This document shows, piece after piece, positions 17,302 through 25,321 of a DNA stretch of 64,000 bases. This stretch comes from Sva-07 sp963710625. GTDB lineage: Bacteria; Actinomycetota; Acidimicrobiia; Acidimicrobiales; Ilumatobacteraceae. Each line of letters starts with the position of its first letter. Within the stretch, counting starts at the first letter, position 1. The notes beneath the pieces were generated by a model. That model searched no databases. It was not told the DNA's origin and saw only the letters and a program-made list of their open reading frames with translations. A program made the position numbers and the translations under genes. The DNA lies in NCBI GenBank assembly GCA_963710625.1, contig CAVQBG010000024.1:62001-126000 (forward strand), in the 5' to 3' direction.

Positions 17302-18069
17302 ATGGACAACGACACCAACATCGCACCTCGCATCCTGATTGCCGTGGACGATCCAGACCTTCGTCGCATCAGCGTTGCGGGCTTGCGGGCCGCCGGCTTC
17401 AGCGTCAGCGCCCCCACCGATGGTGAGGCGGCGATCATGCTCGCCGAGTCGTTCTCCCCCGACGTGCTGATCGTCTGCTCTCGGCTTCGTTCCCCCGACG
17501 GCCGCCCGCTGTTCGAACGCCTTCGCGACTCGAGCGAGCAGTATCTGCTCTGCATCACCGAAGAGGGCGCCCACCGCACCCGTGCCGCCATGCTCCACTC
17601 CGGCGCCGACGACGCCGTGTCGGTCCCGGTGACGCCCGAAGAGCTCACCGCTCGTTGCCATGCGCTCCTGCGTCGCCCCCGCCAGATGCAGAACCGTGTC
17701 GAGACCGTCATGACCTCGGTGCTCAACCTCGGACCGCTGACGATCGACCTCGGTCGGCGAGAGGTGCGCATCGACGACGAGGAAGTCGCCACGACCCGCA
17801 TCGAGTTCTCCCTGCTCGAGCAGTTGTGCCGCCGCCCAACCGAGGTGTGCACTCGTGAGGATCTCCTCGACGCCGTGTGGGGGCCGACCTGGGTCGGCGA
17901 CAACCACGTCGTCGACGTCCACCTGTCGAACCTTCGTCGCAAGCTCGACAAGGCCGCCCCCGAGTACAAGGTGATCCACACCGTCCGCGGGGTCGGATTC
18001 CGACTGGCCAACGACGTCACCGACTCGCTCGAGATCTCCCACCCGTTCAGCCTCGTCGCCGTCGGCTGA
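17302..18069 (+). CDS. OmpR-type winged-helix response regulator with degenerate receiver
   Basis: A 255-residue DNA-binding regulator: receiver-like domain at 1 to about 120, and an OmpR/PhoB winged helix at about 137-235 (TRIEFSLLEQLCRRPTEVCTREDLLDAVWG, given here in two parts: TRIEFSLLEQL and LLDAVWG; then VVDVHLSNLRRKL and HTVRGVGFRL). The acidic pair is present (D16, D17). The phosphoacceptor Asp is replaced by Cys59 in PDVLIVCSRL, and the conserved Lys near 108 is Val (GADDAVSVPV). The protein is therefore unlikely to be switched by aspartyl phosphorylation. No histidine kinase is adjacent. It sits between the SOS-controlled dnaE2 and imuAB loci, but a link to them is only positional. 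Confidence 0.85.
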   Translation: MDNDTNIAPRILIAVDDPDLRRISVAGLRAAGFSVSAPTDGEAAIMLAESFSPDVLIVCSRLRSPDGRPLFERLRDSSEQYLLCITEEGAHRTRAAMLHSGADDAVSVPVTPEELTARCHALLRRPRQMQNRVETVMTSVLNLGPLTIDLGRREVRIDDEEVATTRIEFSLLEQLCRRPTEVCTREDLLDAVWGPTWVGDNHVVDVHLSNLRRKLDKAAPEYKVIHTVRGVGFRLANDVTDSLEISHPFSLVAVG

Positions 18070-18104
18070 CGTTCGCTCTCGGTGTCGGCACCGAACGCAG
18101 TGGC

Positions 18105-19727
18105 TCAGTCGTAACGGGCGCTGATCCACCAGCGTTGGCGTTCGAGGACGACGAGCAGTCCCTCACGGTCGTCGGTCACCATCTGGAAGCGCGCCAGTCG
18201 GCGATGGCGATCCGGTTCCCACCAGCGCTCCTCCACCGGCCACGGACCCGCCCAGGCGATGATCGGCCGCGGGCGACCACGACGCCACCCCGTTGCGTCA
18301 TCGCCCGTCAGCAACCGCAGTGACGCCGGCGCTGCCGACACCGCCCCCCGCCCGGTGACCTGCACGAGTTCCCCGCGTTCATCGAGCACCTCGGCGGGAA
18401 GCGGATCGGCGAACACCGTCGCCGGTGACGGCGTCGGCAGCGCACCGGGCCACGGACCGACCGGACCGGACCCCGTGCGAGCCACCGCTCGGTGGTCGAG
18501 GTCGACCATGGCTGCCGGCACCCAGTCGTAGCGGTCGGCAGGCAGTCGTCCGCCTCGCCAGACCGGCACCGTCACCGCATCCGACGAGGTCAGCGTGGTC
18601 AACCGGGCAATGGTCCGGGCTGCACGGCGGTCGGCTTCGGACTGGCCACCCCACAGCCCCAGCTGACTGCCGTCGTCGGCACGCACCTCATCGGGCGTCA
18701 GTCGGACGAGCACGACGCCGCCGGTGAGTTCCTGGTCGCTGCCCCGCGGCAGGTTCACCCAGGCGTCGAGTTGCCATCGGACCCGCTCGACCATCGCCGC
18801 TGCCGACATCCCTGCGGATCGATACCACGACCGCTCGGATCGTTCGCCGTGCTCGGACTCCAGCGCCACCACCAGACGGGTACACACCCGCCCGTCGGCG
18901 GCGAGCGACCCCGCCAGTTCGTCGGCCAGTTGCTTGGCGATGAAGACGACCGCGCTCGAGTGTGCCGCCGGGTCGTCGAGGACGTGGTCGAGCCGACGTT
19001 CGGGCGCCGGATCGGTGGTGCTCGACGGCCGGGTGTCCATGCCCGACGCGAGGCGATGAGCGCGTACACCCGGGTGACCGAAGCGGCCGAGCACGTCGAC
19101 GGCGTCGAGCGCGGCGAGATCGCCGAGCCGGCGCAGGCCGAGCCGACCGAACAGCTCGACCAGGTCGGGGTCACACTCGCCGAGCGTCTGCAACCATCCG
19201 ATCGGGAGATCGGCACAGAACGTCGGCGACCCACCAACGGGGACGAGCACGGGCCGACCCCGTCGAACGGCCAAGCGGGCGGCGATGCTCGACGCGAACC
19301 GCCCGTCGGCAACGCCGACACCGGGAGGTCCGAGCGAGGTCGACAGCTCGCCAGTGAGTTGGACGAGCCGGTCGGCGAGCGCTTCGTCTCCACCGACGTA
19401 CCGGGACGGCCCGCGGGCTCGCAGGCTGATCCAGCCAGGCTCGATCACGTCGAGCCGGGGGGAGAGTTCGGCCACACAGCGAGCCACCGGCTCGAACTCG
19501 CGGGCATCGCGATCGGGGTCGTGATCGAGCAGGGTGATCTGCGGGCAGCGTCGTTGGGCCTGTCGGCGTCGTTGACCGACGACCACGCCCTCGGAGGCTG
19601 CCGCGTTCGTGCGTGCGATGACCCGGTTGGCCGACATCACCGCCGCAGGGACGTCGGCGGCGAACCCGGCGGCCGTCACCGGCCAGTCGGGGTACCAGAT
19701 CGACACGATGCGCTGTGGCGCGTCCAT
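18105..19727 (-). CDS. imuB: ImuB, Y-family polymerase-like mutasome hub
   Basis: A 540-residue Y-family-like protein that scaffolds the DnaE2 mutasome on the sliding clamp. It starts RIVSIWYPDWPVTAAG, typical of ImuB, which lacks the catalytic acidic residues of active Pol IV. Palm/fingers-like and little-finger-like segments follow (ELSPRLDVIEPGWISL, RRLGDLAALDAVDVLGRFG). A clamp-binding motif QLGLW lies near residue 354. The long C-terminal tail, which in known ImuB contacts DnaE2 and ImuA', is present. The gene follows imuA' by 18 nt on the same strand, so they form one transcript under the LexA box upstream of imuA'. Confidence 0.92.
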   Translation of the reverse strand: MDAPQRIVSIWYPDWPVTAAGFAADVPAAVMSANRVIARTNAAASEGVVVGQRRRQAQRRCPQITLLDHDPDRDAREFEPVARCVAELSPRLDVIEPGWISLRARGPSRYVGGDEALADRLVQLTGELSTSLGPPGVGVADGRFASSIAARLAVRRGRPVLVPVGGSPTFCADLPIGWLQTLGECDPDLVELFGRLGLRRLGDLAALDAVDVLGRFGHPGVRAHRLASGMDTRPSSTTDPAPERRLDHVLDDPAAHSSAVVFIAKQLADELAGSLAADGRVCTRLVVALESEHGERSERSWYRSAGMSAAAMVERVRWQLDAWVNLPRGSDQELTGGVVLVRLTPDEVRADDGSQLGLWGGQSEADRRAARTIARLTTLTSSDAVTVPVWRGGRLPADRYDWVPAAMVDLDHRAVARTGSGPVGPWPGALPTPSPATVFADPLPAEVLDERGELVQVTGRGAVSAAPASLRLLTGDDATGWRRGRPRPIIAWAGPWPVEERWWEPDRHRRLARFQMVTDDREGLLVVLERQRWWISARYD

Positions 19728-19745
19728 TCGATCGCCTGCGACCGG

Positions 19746-20474
19746 TCAGGCCGAGATGGCAGCGACGGCCGGCACAACCGTCGTGGTGGTCGTGGTGGTC
19801 GTGGTGGTCGTGGTGGTCGGAGCCACCGGAATCGTGAAACGACAGTGACGACGCCCCGGCAGACGGCGTCCGGAGGCGCGCACGACGACCTGACGCCATC
19901 GGAGATGCCCGTACCCGTCACCGAGCCCCGACCACTCCTCGGCATCGGTGTGGAGCGTGCCGTCACAGGCCATCGAACCGGGATCGCCGAGCACGATGGT
20001 GACCACGTCACGTTGCCGGAGACGGACGGCGAGTTTCCGGACACCACCGGCGGAGAGACCGGTCGGTGCCCGTACGAGCAGGACGTCGAAACCGTCGGCG
20101 GCAGCGGCGACCACGTCGAGCCAGCGGCCCGGATCATCGGCTGCGCCTGGAGGGTGGCTTCCGATGGCGACGACCCGCTCGAGCGACACCCCGAGCTCGC
20201 TGGCGGCGTCGAGCCCGACCGTCGGGAGGTCGATCAGTGCAAGCCAGGCGCCGGAGCGGATGGCCGGCGCAACGAGCGCCAGTGCGGTCGACGTGGCCGC
20301 CGACCCCTGACAGGCGATGGTGCGGCCCCGAACGAGTCCGCCTTCGGCGAACAGGTCGCCGAAGGTCTCGTCGACGGGGATCGTGCGCTCACCCGCCAAC
20401 GCCAATCGACCCACACGATCGCCCAACGCAGCGAGCGGGGCGGTCAGGGTTGCAGCGTCGACAGCCGGTTCCAT
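19746..20474 (-). CDS. imuA': ImuA' (RecA-like mutasome accessory protein)
   Basis: A 242-residue protein, the RecA-fold-like partner of ImuB. Visible features are LFAEGGLVRGRTIACQGSAA (a degenerate P-loop region) near 43-60, followed by GAWLALIDLP and a VLLVRAPTGLSAGGV strand. It shows no clear intact Walker A. The C-terminus is odd: after PVAP comes a run of 13 Thr, encoded by four perfect 9-nt units plus one further codon, then VVPAVAAISA. The ATG at 20474 is 12 nt from a LexA box. First gene of the imuA'-imuB operon. Family assignment rests mainly on its position before imuB and its length. Confidence 0.82.
   Translation of the reverse strand: MEPAVDAATLTAPLAALGDRVGRLALAGERTIPVDETFGDLFAEGGLVRGRTIACQGSAATSTALALVAPAIRSGAWLALIDLPTVGLDAASELGVSLERVVAIGSHPPGAADDPGRWLDVVAAAADGFDVLLVRAPTGLSAGGVRKLAVRLRQRDVVTIVLGDPGSMACDGTLHTDAEEWSGLGDGYGHLRWRQVVVRASGRRLPGRRHCRFTIPVAPTTTTTTTTTTTTTVVPAVAAISA
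19782..19817. repeat. Four perfect 9-nt repeats encoding a Thr run
   Basis: Four tandem copies of CGTGGTGGT (+ strand) lie in the 3' end of imuA' and encode Thr-Thr-Thr units. Copy-number change would alter the Thr run without breaking the reading frame. Confidence 0.9.
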
Positions 20475-20486
20475 CCCGACATGGTA

Positions 20487-20502
20487 TCGAACACATGTTC
20501 GT
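20487..20502 (-). promoter_or_regulatory. LexA/SOS box of imuA'-imuB
   Basis: TCGAACACATGTTCGT lies 12 nt upstream of the imuA' ATG. It matches the actinobacterial SOS box and differs from the dnaE2 box at only two positions. Its distance from the start suggests that it overlaps the promoter or transcription start. Confidence 0.85.
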
Positions 20503-20554
20503 CCGCGCCACCGGATGGTCCCGGCGAGTCATCAACGGCGAGTGATCAACGGGG

Positions 20555-21406
20555 TCACGCGGCAACGTGCGAGGCGAGCACGGCGTCCATGTCGCTGCCG
20601 CTCGCGGCGTAGGCATCGGCTCCGAGCGCCCGGGCGTGGTCGGCGTCGACGACCGCATGACCACCGACGACGACGAACACATCGGGATCGGCGCCGTGGG
20701 CCGCCTCACATGCGTCGGCCAGCGAGACGAGGTTGTCCGACGACATGACGGACAACCCGACGGCGAGGAGATCGGGCGTCGCACGGATCACGTGGGCGAT
20801 CGATTCGCTCGGCACGTCGACACCGAAATCGGACACCTCCCACCCCCGCAACCGCAGCAGGTCGCCGAGCATCGCAACCGGCAGTGCATGGAACTCGCCG
20901 GCCGGAGCGCCGAGCGCCACCATCCCGCGTGAGCGTCCACGACGGCTGAAGCGCGGGCCGATCCGACCGACGATCCGCATCGCGATCCCGGTTGCCCGGT
21001 GTTCGATCGAGATGTCGAGCTCGCCCGCCGCCCAACGCTCACCGATCGACACCATCGCCGGCGTCAACACGTCGAGATAGATCTCGTCGAGCTCTGCGCC
21101 TGCCGCCATCGCCGCTTCGATCACGCTCCACGCTCCCGGTGCGTCCCCGGCCGTCAGCCGGGACTCCAAGCGCGTCGACCACGGCGCCCGCCGGTTGCGT
21201 GCACCGCCCCTGCCGGATGCGCCGATGCTCGCCGCTGCGACCTTCGCGTCCTCGCGGAACCGATCGAGCGCCGAGCGTTGCACCTGCCAGACGCCGCCCG
21301 ACTTCGACGCCTCCATCACCCCGAGCCGCACGTACCGGTACGCGGTCATGTAGTGAACGCCGAGCTCGTCGGCCGCTTCCTGCAGTGTGAGTACCCCGTC
21401 GGTCAT
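20555..21406 (-). CDS. B12-binding MerR-type regulator, CarH/LitR-like
   Basis: A 283-residue regulator: a helix-turn-helix (excisionase/MerR-like LQEAADELGVHYMTAYRYV) at about 7-26, a basic linker, a four-helix cap at about 80-160 with W125 and EH at 135-136 (IGERWAAGELDISIEHRAT), and a B12-binding Rossmann domain from about 165 (LGAPAGEFHALP, then VVVGGHAVVDAD). The axial-ligand motif is usually [E/D]xHxxG. Here it reads EFHALP: His173 is kept and the Gly is Pro. This architecture is that of adenosylcobalamin photoreceptor repressors, so light and/or B12 control of some target is likely. No carotenoid or photolyase gene is adjacent. The start ATG at 21406 is the first Met before the HTH. 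Confidence 0.8.
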   Translation of the reverse strand: MTDGVLTLQEAADELGVHYMTAYRYVRLGVMEASKSGGVWQVQRSALDRFREDAKVAAASIGASGRGGARNRRAPWSTRLESRLTAGDAPGAWSVIEAAMAAGAELDEIYLDVLTPAMVSIGERWAAGELDISIEHRATGIAMRIVGRIGPRFSRRGRSRGMVALGAPAGEFHALPVAMLGDLLRLRGWEVSDFGVDVPSESIAHVIRATPDLLAVGLSVMSSDNLVSLADACEAAHGADPDVFVVVGGHAVVDADHARALGADAYAASGSDMDAVLASHVAA

Positions 21407-21494
21407 GTGATTCCCCAGCCGGCGCTGGTTGCCAGACGCTAGAGGCCCAGTGGGGTCGCGTGCCCAACCCAGCCCGCCATCGGCGAGCAGCGTC

Positions 21495-21956
21495 TCAGCC
21501 CTGCTTGGCGTTCCAGCGCTCGCGAGCCTGCCGGCCGCGATCGAGGAGGTGGGCGGGCACCCGCTTGGCCGCCTCCGACATGGCGGCATCGCCGCCGCCA
21601 CCGTCACCACTCGGCACGGCGGCCGCCGGCTCATCGGGCTGGAGGTCCTCGAACGTCGGGGGTTCGACGCCCGGCTTCCAGTACTGGTAGAGGTCGCGGA
21701 GCACCTCGGCCAGACCCTCGGAGTCGTGACCCTTCAGGAGGTCGACGGTGATGATGTTGGCGTACACGTGGACCGCGGCGACCTGCCCCGTCGCGAAGAA
21801 CCGTCTCGCCAGCTCGTCGGAGGGTGTGTTTCCCCAGGCGTCCTCGACGGACCCGAAGTGCTCATGGCCCATCCCGGACAACGAGCGGTTGATCTCGAAC
21901 CGGACGACACCGCGTGTCGAACTCGGCTTCTCGGTGACGGCGACCAGCTGACCCAT
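21495..21956 (-). CDS. NifU/Nfu N-terminal domain-like small protein
   Basis: A 153-residue protein. The first ~90 residues (VRFEINRSLSGMGHEHF, then TGQVAAVHVYANIITVDL) resemble the N-terminal domain of Nfu-type Fe-S scaffold proteins, in which a short sheet ends with an ITV strand. The catalytic CxxC of full Nfu proteins is absent. The C-terminal part is low-complexity (PSGDGGGGDAA) with a basic amphipathic end. A role in Fe-S metabolism is therefore uncertain. It lies alone between the B12 regulator and a tandem repeat, on the same strand as its neighbours. Confidence 0.5.
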   Translation of the reverse strand: MGQLVAVTEKPSSTRGVVRFEINRSLSGMGHEHFGSVEDAWGNTPSDELARRFFATGQVAAVHVYANIITVDLLKGHDSEGLAEVLRDLYQYWKPGVEPPTFEDLQPDEPAAAVPSGDGGGGDAAMSEAAKRVPAHLLDRGRQARERWNAKQG

Positions 21957-21981
21957 GACGCCGCAACGCTAGCGCCCAGAG

Positions 21982-22045
21982 GTGCCGCGCACCCCCATCC
22001 GCTCGTGCCGCGCACCCCCATCCACCGGTGAGCGCACCCCCATCC
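21982..22045. repeat. Three tandem 23-nt repeats
   Basis: Three copies with a constant 23-nt period start at 21982, 22005 and 22028, sharing GCGCACCCCCATCC with a 4-5-nt variable segment. They fill the gap between the Nfu-like gene and the lipoprotein gene. The complementary strand carries GGGGG runs. They are not CRISPR, because the variable segments are far too short. Confidence 0.8.
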
Positions 22046-22046
22046 A

Positions 22047-22739
22047 TCAGAGGGAGCCGTCGACGATCGAGGCCAGTTCCTCGGCCAGCACACGGTCGTC
22101 GGCCGTCCCGCGGACCGCGATGATCGCGCCGTGCCGGCGACTGACCAGTGCGATCGTGTACCCGCCCGCGGACTCGGACCCTGGCGGCACGAACCCGGCA
22201 ACGCCGACGGCGTCACCCGTGACCGCACCCACCGGTCGGATGCCGCTTCGCTCGAACCAGTCCGATTCGACCGTCGCCTCCGACACATAGTGCACCTCGG
22301 CGACCGCGTCTCCGGCGGTGAAACGACAGGCGTCGTCCGCGATCGACTCGACCACGACCCGCTCACCGACGGACGCTCCGATCGTGTCGGCCGTCGCCAG
22401 TTCGTTCAGGCGGTCACAGGCGTCGATCACCGGCTGCGCCGGGAGCGGCGGCAACGTCACCGGAGAGTCGGGGTCCGGCTGGGGGTCGCCGATCAGTTCG
22501 GTGACGGGCGGAGCCAAGGCTTCCTCGTCGGTGACGGGCAGGATCGTCGTGGTCGCCGCGCCCACCGGCCCGGACGCCGCGCCAGAAGGATCGGAGACGG
22601 CAACCGTCGGCACCGGACGCATCCCATCGCTCGCCGTGCTCGACACCGAACCGTCGTCACCGAACCATCCGCACCCACTCGCAGCGACGAGGACGACGCC
22701 CAGGGTCAGTGCCGCTCCTGTCGTGCTCCGCCGAACCAC
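22047..22739 (-). CDS. Predicted lipoprotein of unknown function
   Basis: A 230-residue exported protein. The signal peptide (basic MVRRS start, hydrophobic core) ends in a lipobox LVAASGC with Cys23 as the lipidated residue. A Ser/Pro/Thr-rich linker of about 80 residues follows, then a compact domain of about 130 residues with two Cys (VIDACDRLNEL, ADDACRF) that could pair. The domain resembles small DUF-type extracytoplasmic domains in actinobacterial lipoproteins, but I do not recognise a specific family. The first in-frame Met, at 22739, is used. It is 57 nt downstream of the VWA gene on the same strand and could be a trailing member of that cluster. Confidence 0.7.
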   Translation of the reverse strand: MVRRSTTGAALTLGVVLVAASGCGWFGDDGSVSSTASDGMRPVPTVAVSDPSGAASGPVGAATTTILPVTDEEALAPPVTELIGDPQPDPDSPVTLPPLPAQPVIDACDRLNELATADTIGASVGERVVVESIADDACRFTAGDAVAEVHYVSEATVESDWFERSGIRPVGAVTGDAVGVAGFVPPGSESAGGYTIALVSRRHGAIIAVRGTADDRVLAEELASIVDGSL

Positions 22740-22796
22740 GCCGCCAACGTACCCCTGCCACGGTCGCGCCGGCAGGCGGCGGGACCAGGCGAATGC

Positions 22797-24008
22797 TCAA
22801 GACTTCGTCAGGGCGGCGGCGAGCACGGACGGGAACTCGTCGGGGGTGGTCGACATCACGGTGGCGCCGAGCTGCGCGAGCGTCGCCGCGTTGCCGTGAT
22901 CGTGTGCGGGCGTGCCTTCGTCGCTGAGGGCGAGCAGCACCACCACCTGCACTCCGGCCGCGACGAATTCCGCGACCCGTCGGTGCATCAGCTCCACGTT
23001 GCCGCCTTCGAACAGGTCGCTGACCAGCACCACCACGCTCTCGCGCGGCCGCTCGACGAGTTGCTGGCAGTAGCCGAGCGCACTGGCGATGTCGGTGCCG
23101 CCGCCGAGCTGCACACCGAACAGGACCTCGACGGGATCGTGCAGGAAGGCCGTCAGGTCGGTGATCGACGTGTCGAACGCGATGAACGAGGTGTGCAGCG
23201 CTGGAAGCTGAGCGAGCACACCGGCGAACAGCGATGCATACACGACGCTGTCGGCCATCGACCCCGACTGGTCGACGGCGATGACGACGTCGCGGGCCAG
23301 GCTGCGTTGGCGGCGCCCGTGGCCGACGAGCCGTTCGGGGATCACCGTGCGGTGTTCGGGCAACCAGTGCTTCAGGTTGGCCGAGATGGTCATCGGCCAG
23401 TCGATGTCCCCTGGGCGCGGACGGCGGGTGCGCGCCGATCGGGCCAACGCGCCGCGAACGGCCTGGCGGGTCTGGTCGGTCAGTTGGCGTTCGAGATCGG
23501 CGAGCACCTTGGCGATCACCTGGCGAGCGGTGGCGCGGGTCTCGTCCGGGAGGTGGCGGTTGAGTTCGACGAGCAGTGTCACGAGGTGGACGTCGGGCTC
23601 GAGGTCGGCGAGCAGTTCGGGCTCCAGGAGGAGCTGTCGCAGGTCGAGGCGATCGACGGCGTCGCGCTGGAGGATCTGCACCACCGGCGTCGGGAAGTAC
23701 CGACGGATGTCGCCGAGCCAGCGGACGACCCCGGGCTTCGATCGACCGAGGCCACCCGATCGGCCGGCTTGGCGGCGGGTTCCCGTGGGTCCGCCGTCGC
23801 GGTCGTCGGCGTCGTACAGCGCTCCGAGCGCGGCGTCGATCCGGACGTCGTCGCCGTGGAGCGACCCGTCGCCGCCGCCCGATCCCGCGTCGTCGCCATC
23901 GGGATCGGCGGTGGACGCGTCGACGAGGGCGTCGGCGGCCGCAGGTCCGAGCAGGAGCCGCCAGCGTCGACGGCGCTCGGCCTCGGAGACGCGGAGCGGC
24001 GCGGTCAC
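22797..24008 (-). CDS. VWA domain protein of the MoxR/DUF5682 cluster
   Basis: A 403-residue protein. The N-terminal half is helical and charged. The C-terminal half is a von Willebrand A domain with MIDAS motif DQSGS near residue 244 (VIAVDQSGSMADS), a downstream Thr in DTSITDLT, and ASALGYCQQL, as in the CoxE-like group that works with MoxR AAA ATPases. GTG at 24008 overlaps the DUF5682 stop as GTGA. In related actinobacteria this gene closes a conserved set of SWIM, DUF5691, MoxR, DUF5682 and VWA genes. The joint biochemical role of that set is unknown, though MoxR-VWA pairs usually act as metal-dependent chaperones. Confidence 0.85.
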   Translation of the reverse strand: MTAPLRVSEAERRRRWRLLLGPAAADALVDASTADPDGDDAGSGGGDGSLHGDDVRIDAALGALYDADDRDGGPTGTRRQAGRSGGLGRSKPGVVRWLGDIRRYFPTPVVQILQRDAVDRLDLRQLLLEPELLADLEPDVHLVTLLVELNRHLPDETRATARQVIAKVLADLERQLTDQTRQAVRGALARSARTRRPRPGDIDWPMTISANLKHWLPEHRTVIPERLVGHGRRQRSLARDVVIAVDQSGSMADSVVYASLFAGVLAQLPALHTSFIAFDTSITDLTAFLHDPVEVLFGVQLGGGTDIASALGYCQQLVERPRESVVVLVSDLFEGGNVELMHRRVAEFVAAGVQVVVLLALSDEGTPAHDHGNAATLAQLGATVMSTTPDEFPSVLAAALTKS

Positions 24009-25321
24009 GAGACGACTCCGGCATGGCTGGCGAGGCCGAGCATGCGGCGCACGGTCTCCATGACGGCCGCAGCCCGCTCCGGGTCGACGTCGTCGCCGAA
24101 GCCACCGGGGCGCACGACGCCCAGCCCCATCAGCACGGCCATCAGCTGGCGGCGCTCAGCTGCTTCGAACGCCCCGAACGTGCGTCGCAGCAGCGCCACG
24201 ACGTCGTCGAATGCCGACGGTGCGAGCGCCGACACCCAGTCGTCGAGCACCGCGAGCAGGTCGGCGTCGTGGACCAGCACCGAACCCGACCCGGCGAGGA
24301 ACCCCTCGACGAAGGCCGCACCCTGCGCCGGCGGCGTCCCGCCGGACAGCGCCTGCGAGAGGTGGCGCTCCACCTGGCCGACGCTCCATGTCCCCGAATC
24401 GTGGAGCAGTCGGGTCGCTCGGCCCCGGACGAGCCCGTGGCCCGACGTCGCGGCGAGGTCGACGAGTGCGGCGGGCAGCCCGTTGCGCCTGGCCGGGTGG
24501 TCGAGCACGGCGAGCGCTCCCTGGAATGCGCTCATCCGCTCGGTCATCATGGCCGCTGCGTCGTCGTCGAGCGATCGGGCGGCACCGGGAAGTCCGGCGA
24601 GGATGCGGACGACCACGCCGTCGACCACGTGGCGGAGTGCGTCGGCGTCGGTGCCGCGTACGTCGCCGTAGCGAAGCGCCGAGGCGAGCGGGGGCATCGC
24701 ATCGAGCAGGTGCCCGACGTCGGGATCGGTGGCAGCCAGGCGGGCGAGCCGGTCGACCGCCGGCTCGACGGCACTGGGCAGCTCGGCGAACAGCGCCCGT
24801 TCGACGACGCCGACGAGTTCGGCGATCCCACCCGCAGCGGCCGCTCGTTCGATCAGCCGGGCGGTGGCGGCCGATTCGAGCGTCGTGCCGTATCCGGCCT
24901 GTTCGATCAGCCGCACCGAGAGGTCGGGATCCCACCTGACCTCCCAGGTCTCACGGAAGGTCCCCGACGAGCCGCGACCTTCGACCTGGGTGCCCCACGG
25001 GATCCCCAGAGCCGTCAATCGGTGTAGCAGGTGCGACTTGCGTCGACCGGCCGGCGTGCGCAGGTCGACCTCGACCGTGCGGGCGTCGGCGCTGAGCGCG
25101 ATGCGCGCGGACTTCTGCAGCTTGGCGACGTCGCGGGCGAGCGGTACCTGTGGTGCGGCATCGGGCACCTCGCCGATCGCGTGGCCGACGACGAGGTCGC
25201 GACGCACGATCTCGAGCCCACCGGTGATCGCGCCGGCCGCGTCGAGCACTTCGGCGAGGCCGGGCCGGGGTCGATTCCGCATGGCGGCCAGCGAGGTGGC
25301 GAGTCGAGTTCCCGCGATCAA
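24005..25321 (-). CDS. DUF5682 family protein, C-terminal part (frame-shifted from N-terminal part)
   Basis: About 438 residues that correspond to the C-terminal two thirds of DUF5682 proteins, which as I recall are single chains of roughly 750 residues. The frame begins without a good start. A TTG at 25321 overlaps the stop of the preceding gene as TTGA, and an ATG at 25282 (MRNRPRPGLAEV) is the next choice. The sequence SPDELIAGTRLATSLAAM joins naturally to the end of the N-terminal part (VDAARLVRDRGA). A single -1 shift near 25335, in a GGGGCGCGGCG run, would restore one chain. So this is either a sequencing error, a frameshift mutation, programmed frameshifting, or a true gene split. Confidence 0.65.
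   Translation of the reverse strand: MIAGTRLATSLAAMRNRPRPGLAEVLDAAGAITGGLEIVRRDLVVGHAIGEVPDAAPQVPLARDVAKLQKSARIALSADARTVEVDLRTPAGRRKSHLLHRLTALGIPWGTQVEGRGSSGTFRETWEVRWDPDLSVRLIEQAGYGTTLESAATARLIERAAAAGGIAELVGVVERALFAELPSAVEPAVDRLARLAATDPDVGHLLDAMPPLASALRYGDVRGTDADALRHVVDGVVVRILAGLPGAARSLDDDAAAMMTERMSAFQGALAVLDHPARRNGLPAALVDLAATSGHGLVRGRATRLLHDSGTWSVGQVERHLSQALSGGTPPAQGAAFVEGFLAGSGSVLVHDADLLAVLDDWVSALAPSAFDDVVALLRRTFGAFEAAERRQLMAVLMGLGVVRPGGFGDDVDPERAAAVMETVRRMLGLASHAGVVS

Noticed and set aside
21982..22045. Short CRISPR array
   Set aside because: Period is 23 nt with only 4-5 variable bases between copies and no cas genes nearby.
22131..24671. Long plus-strand open frame across the lipoprotein and VWA genes
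   Set aside because: Shadow of two minus-strand genes with a lipobox and a MIDAS motif; no own domain.
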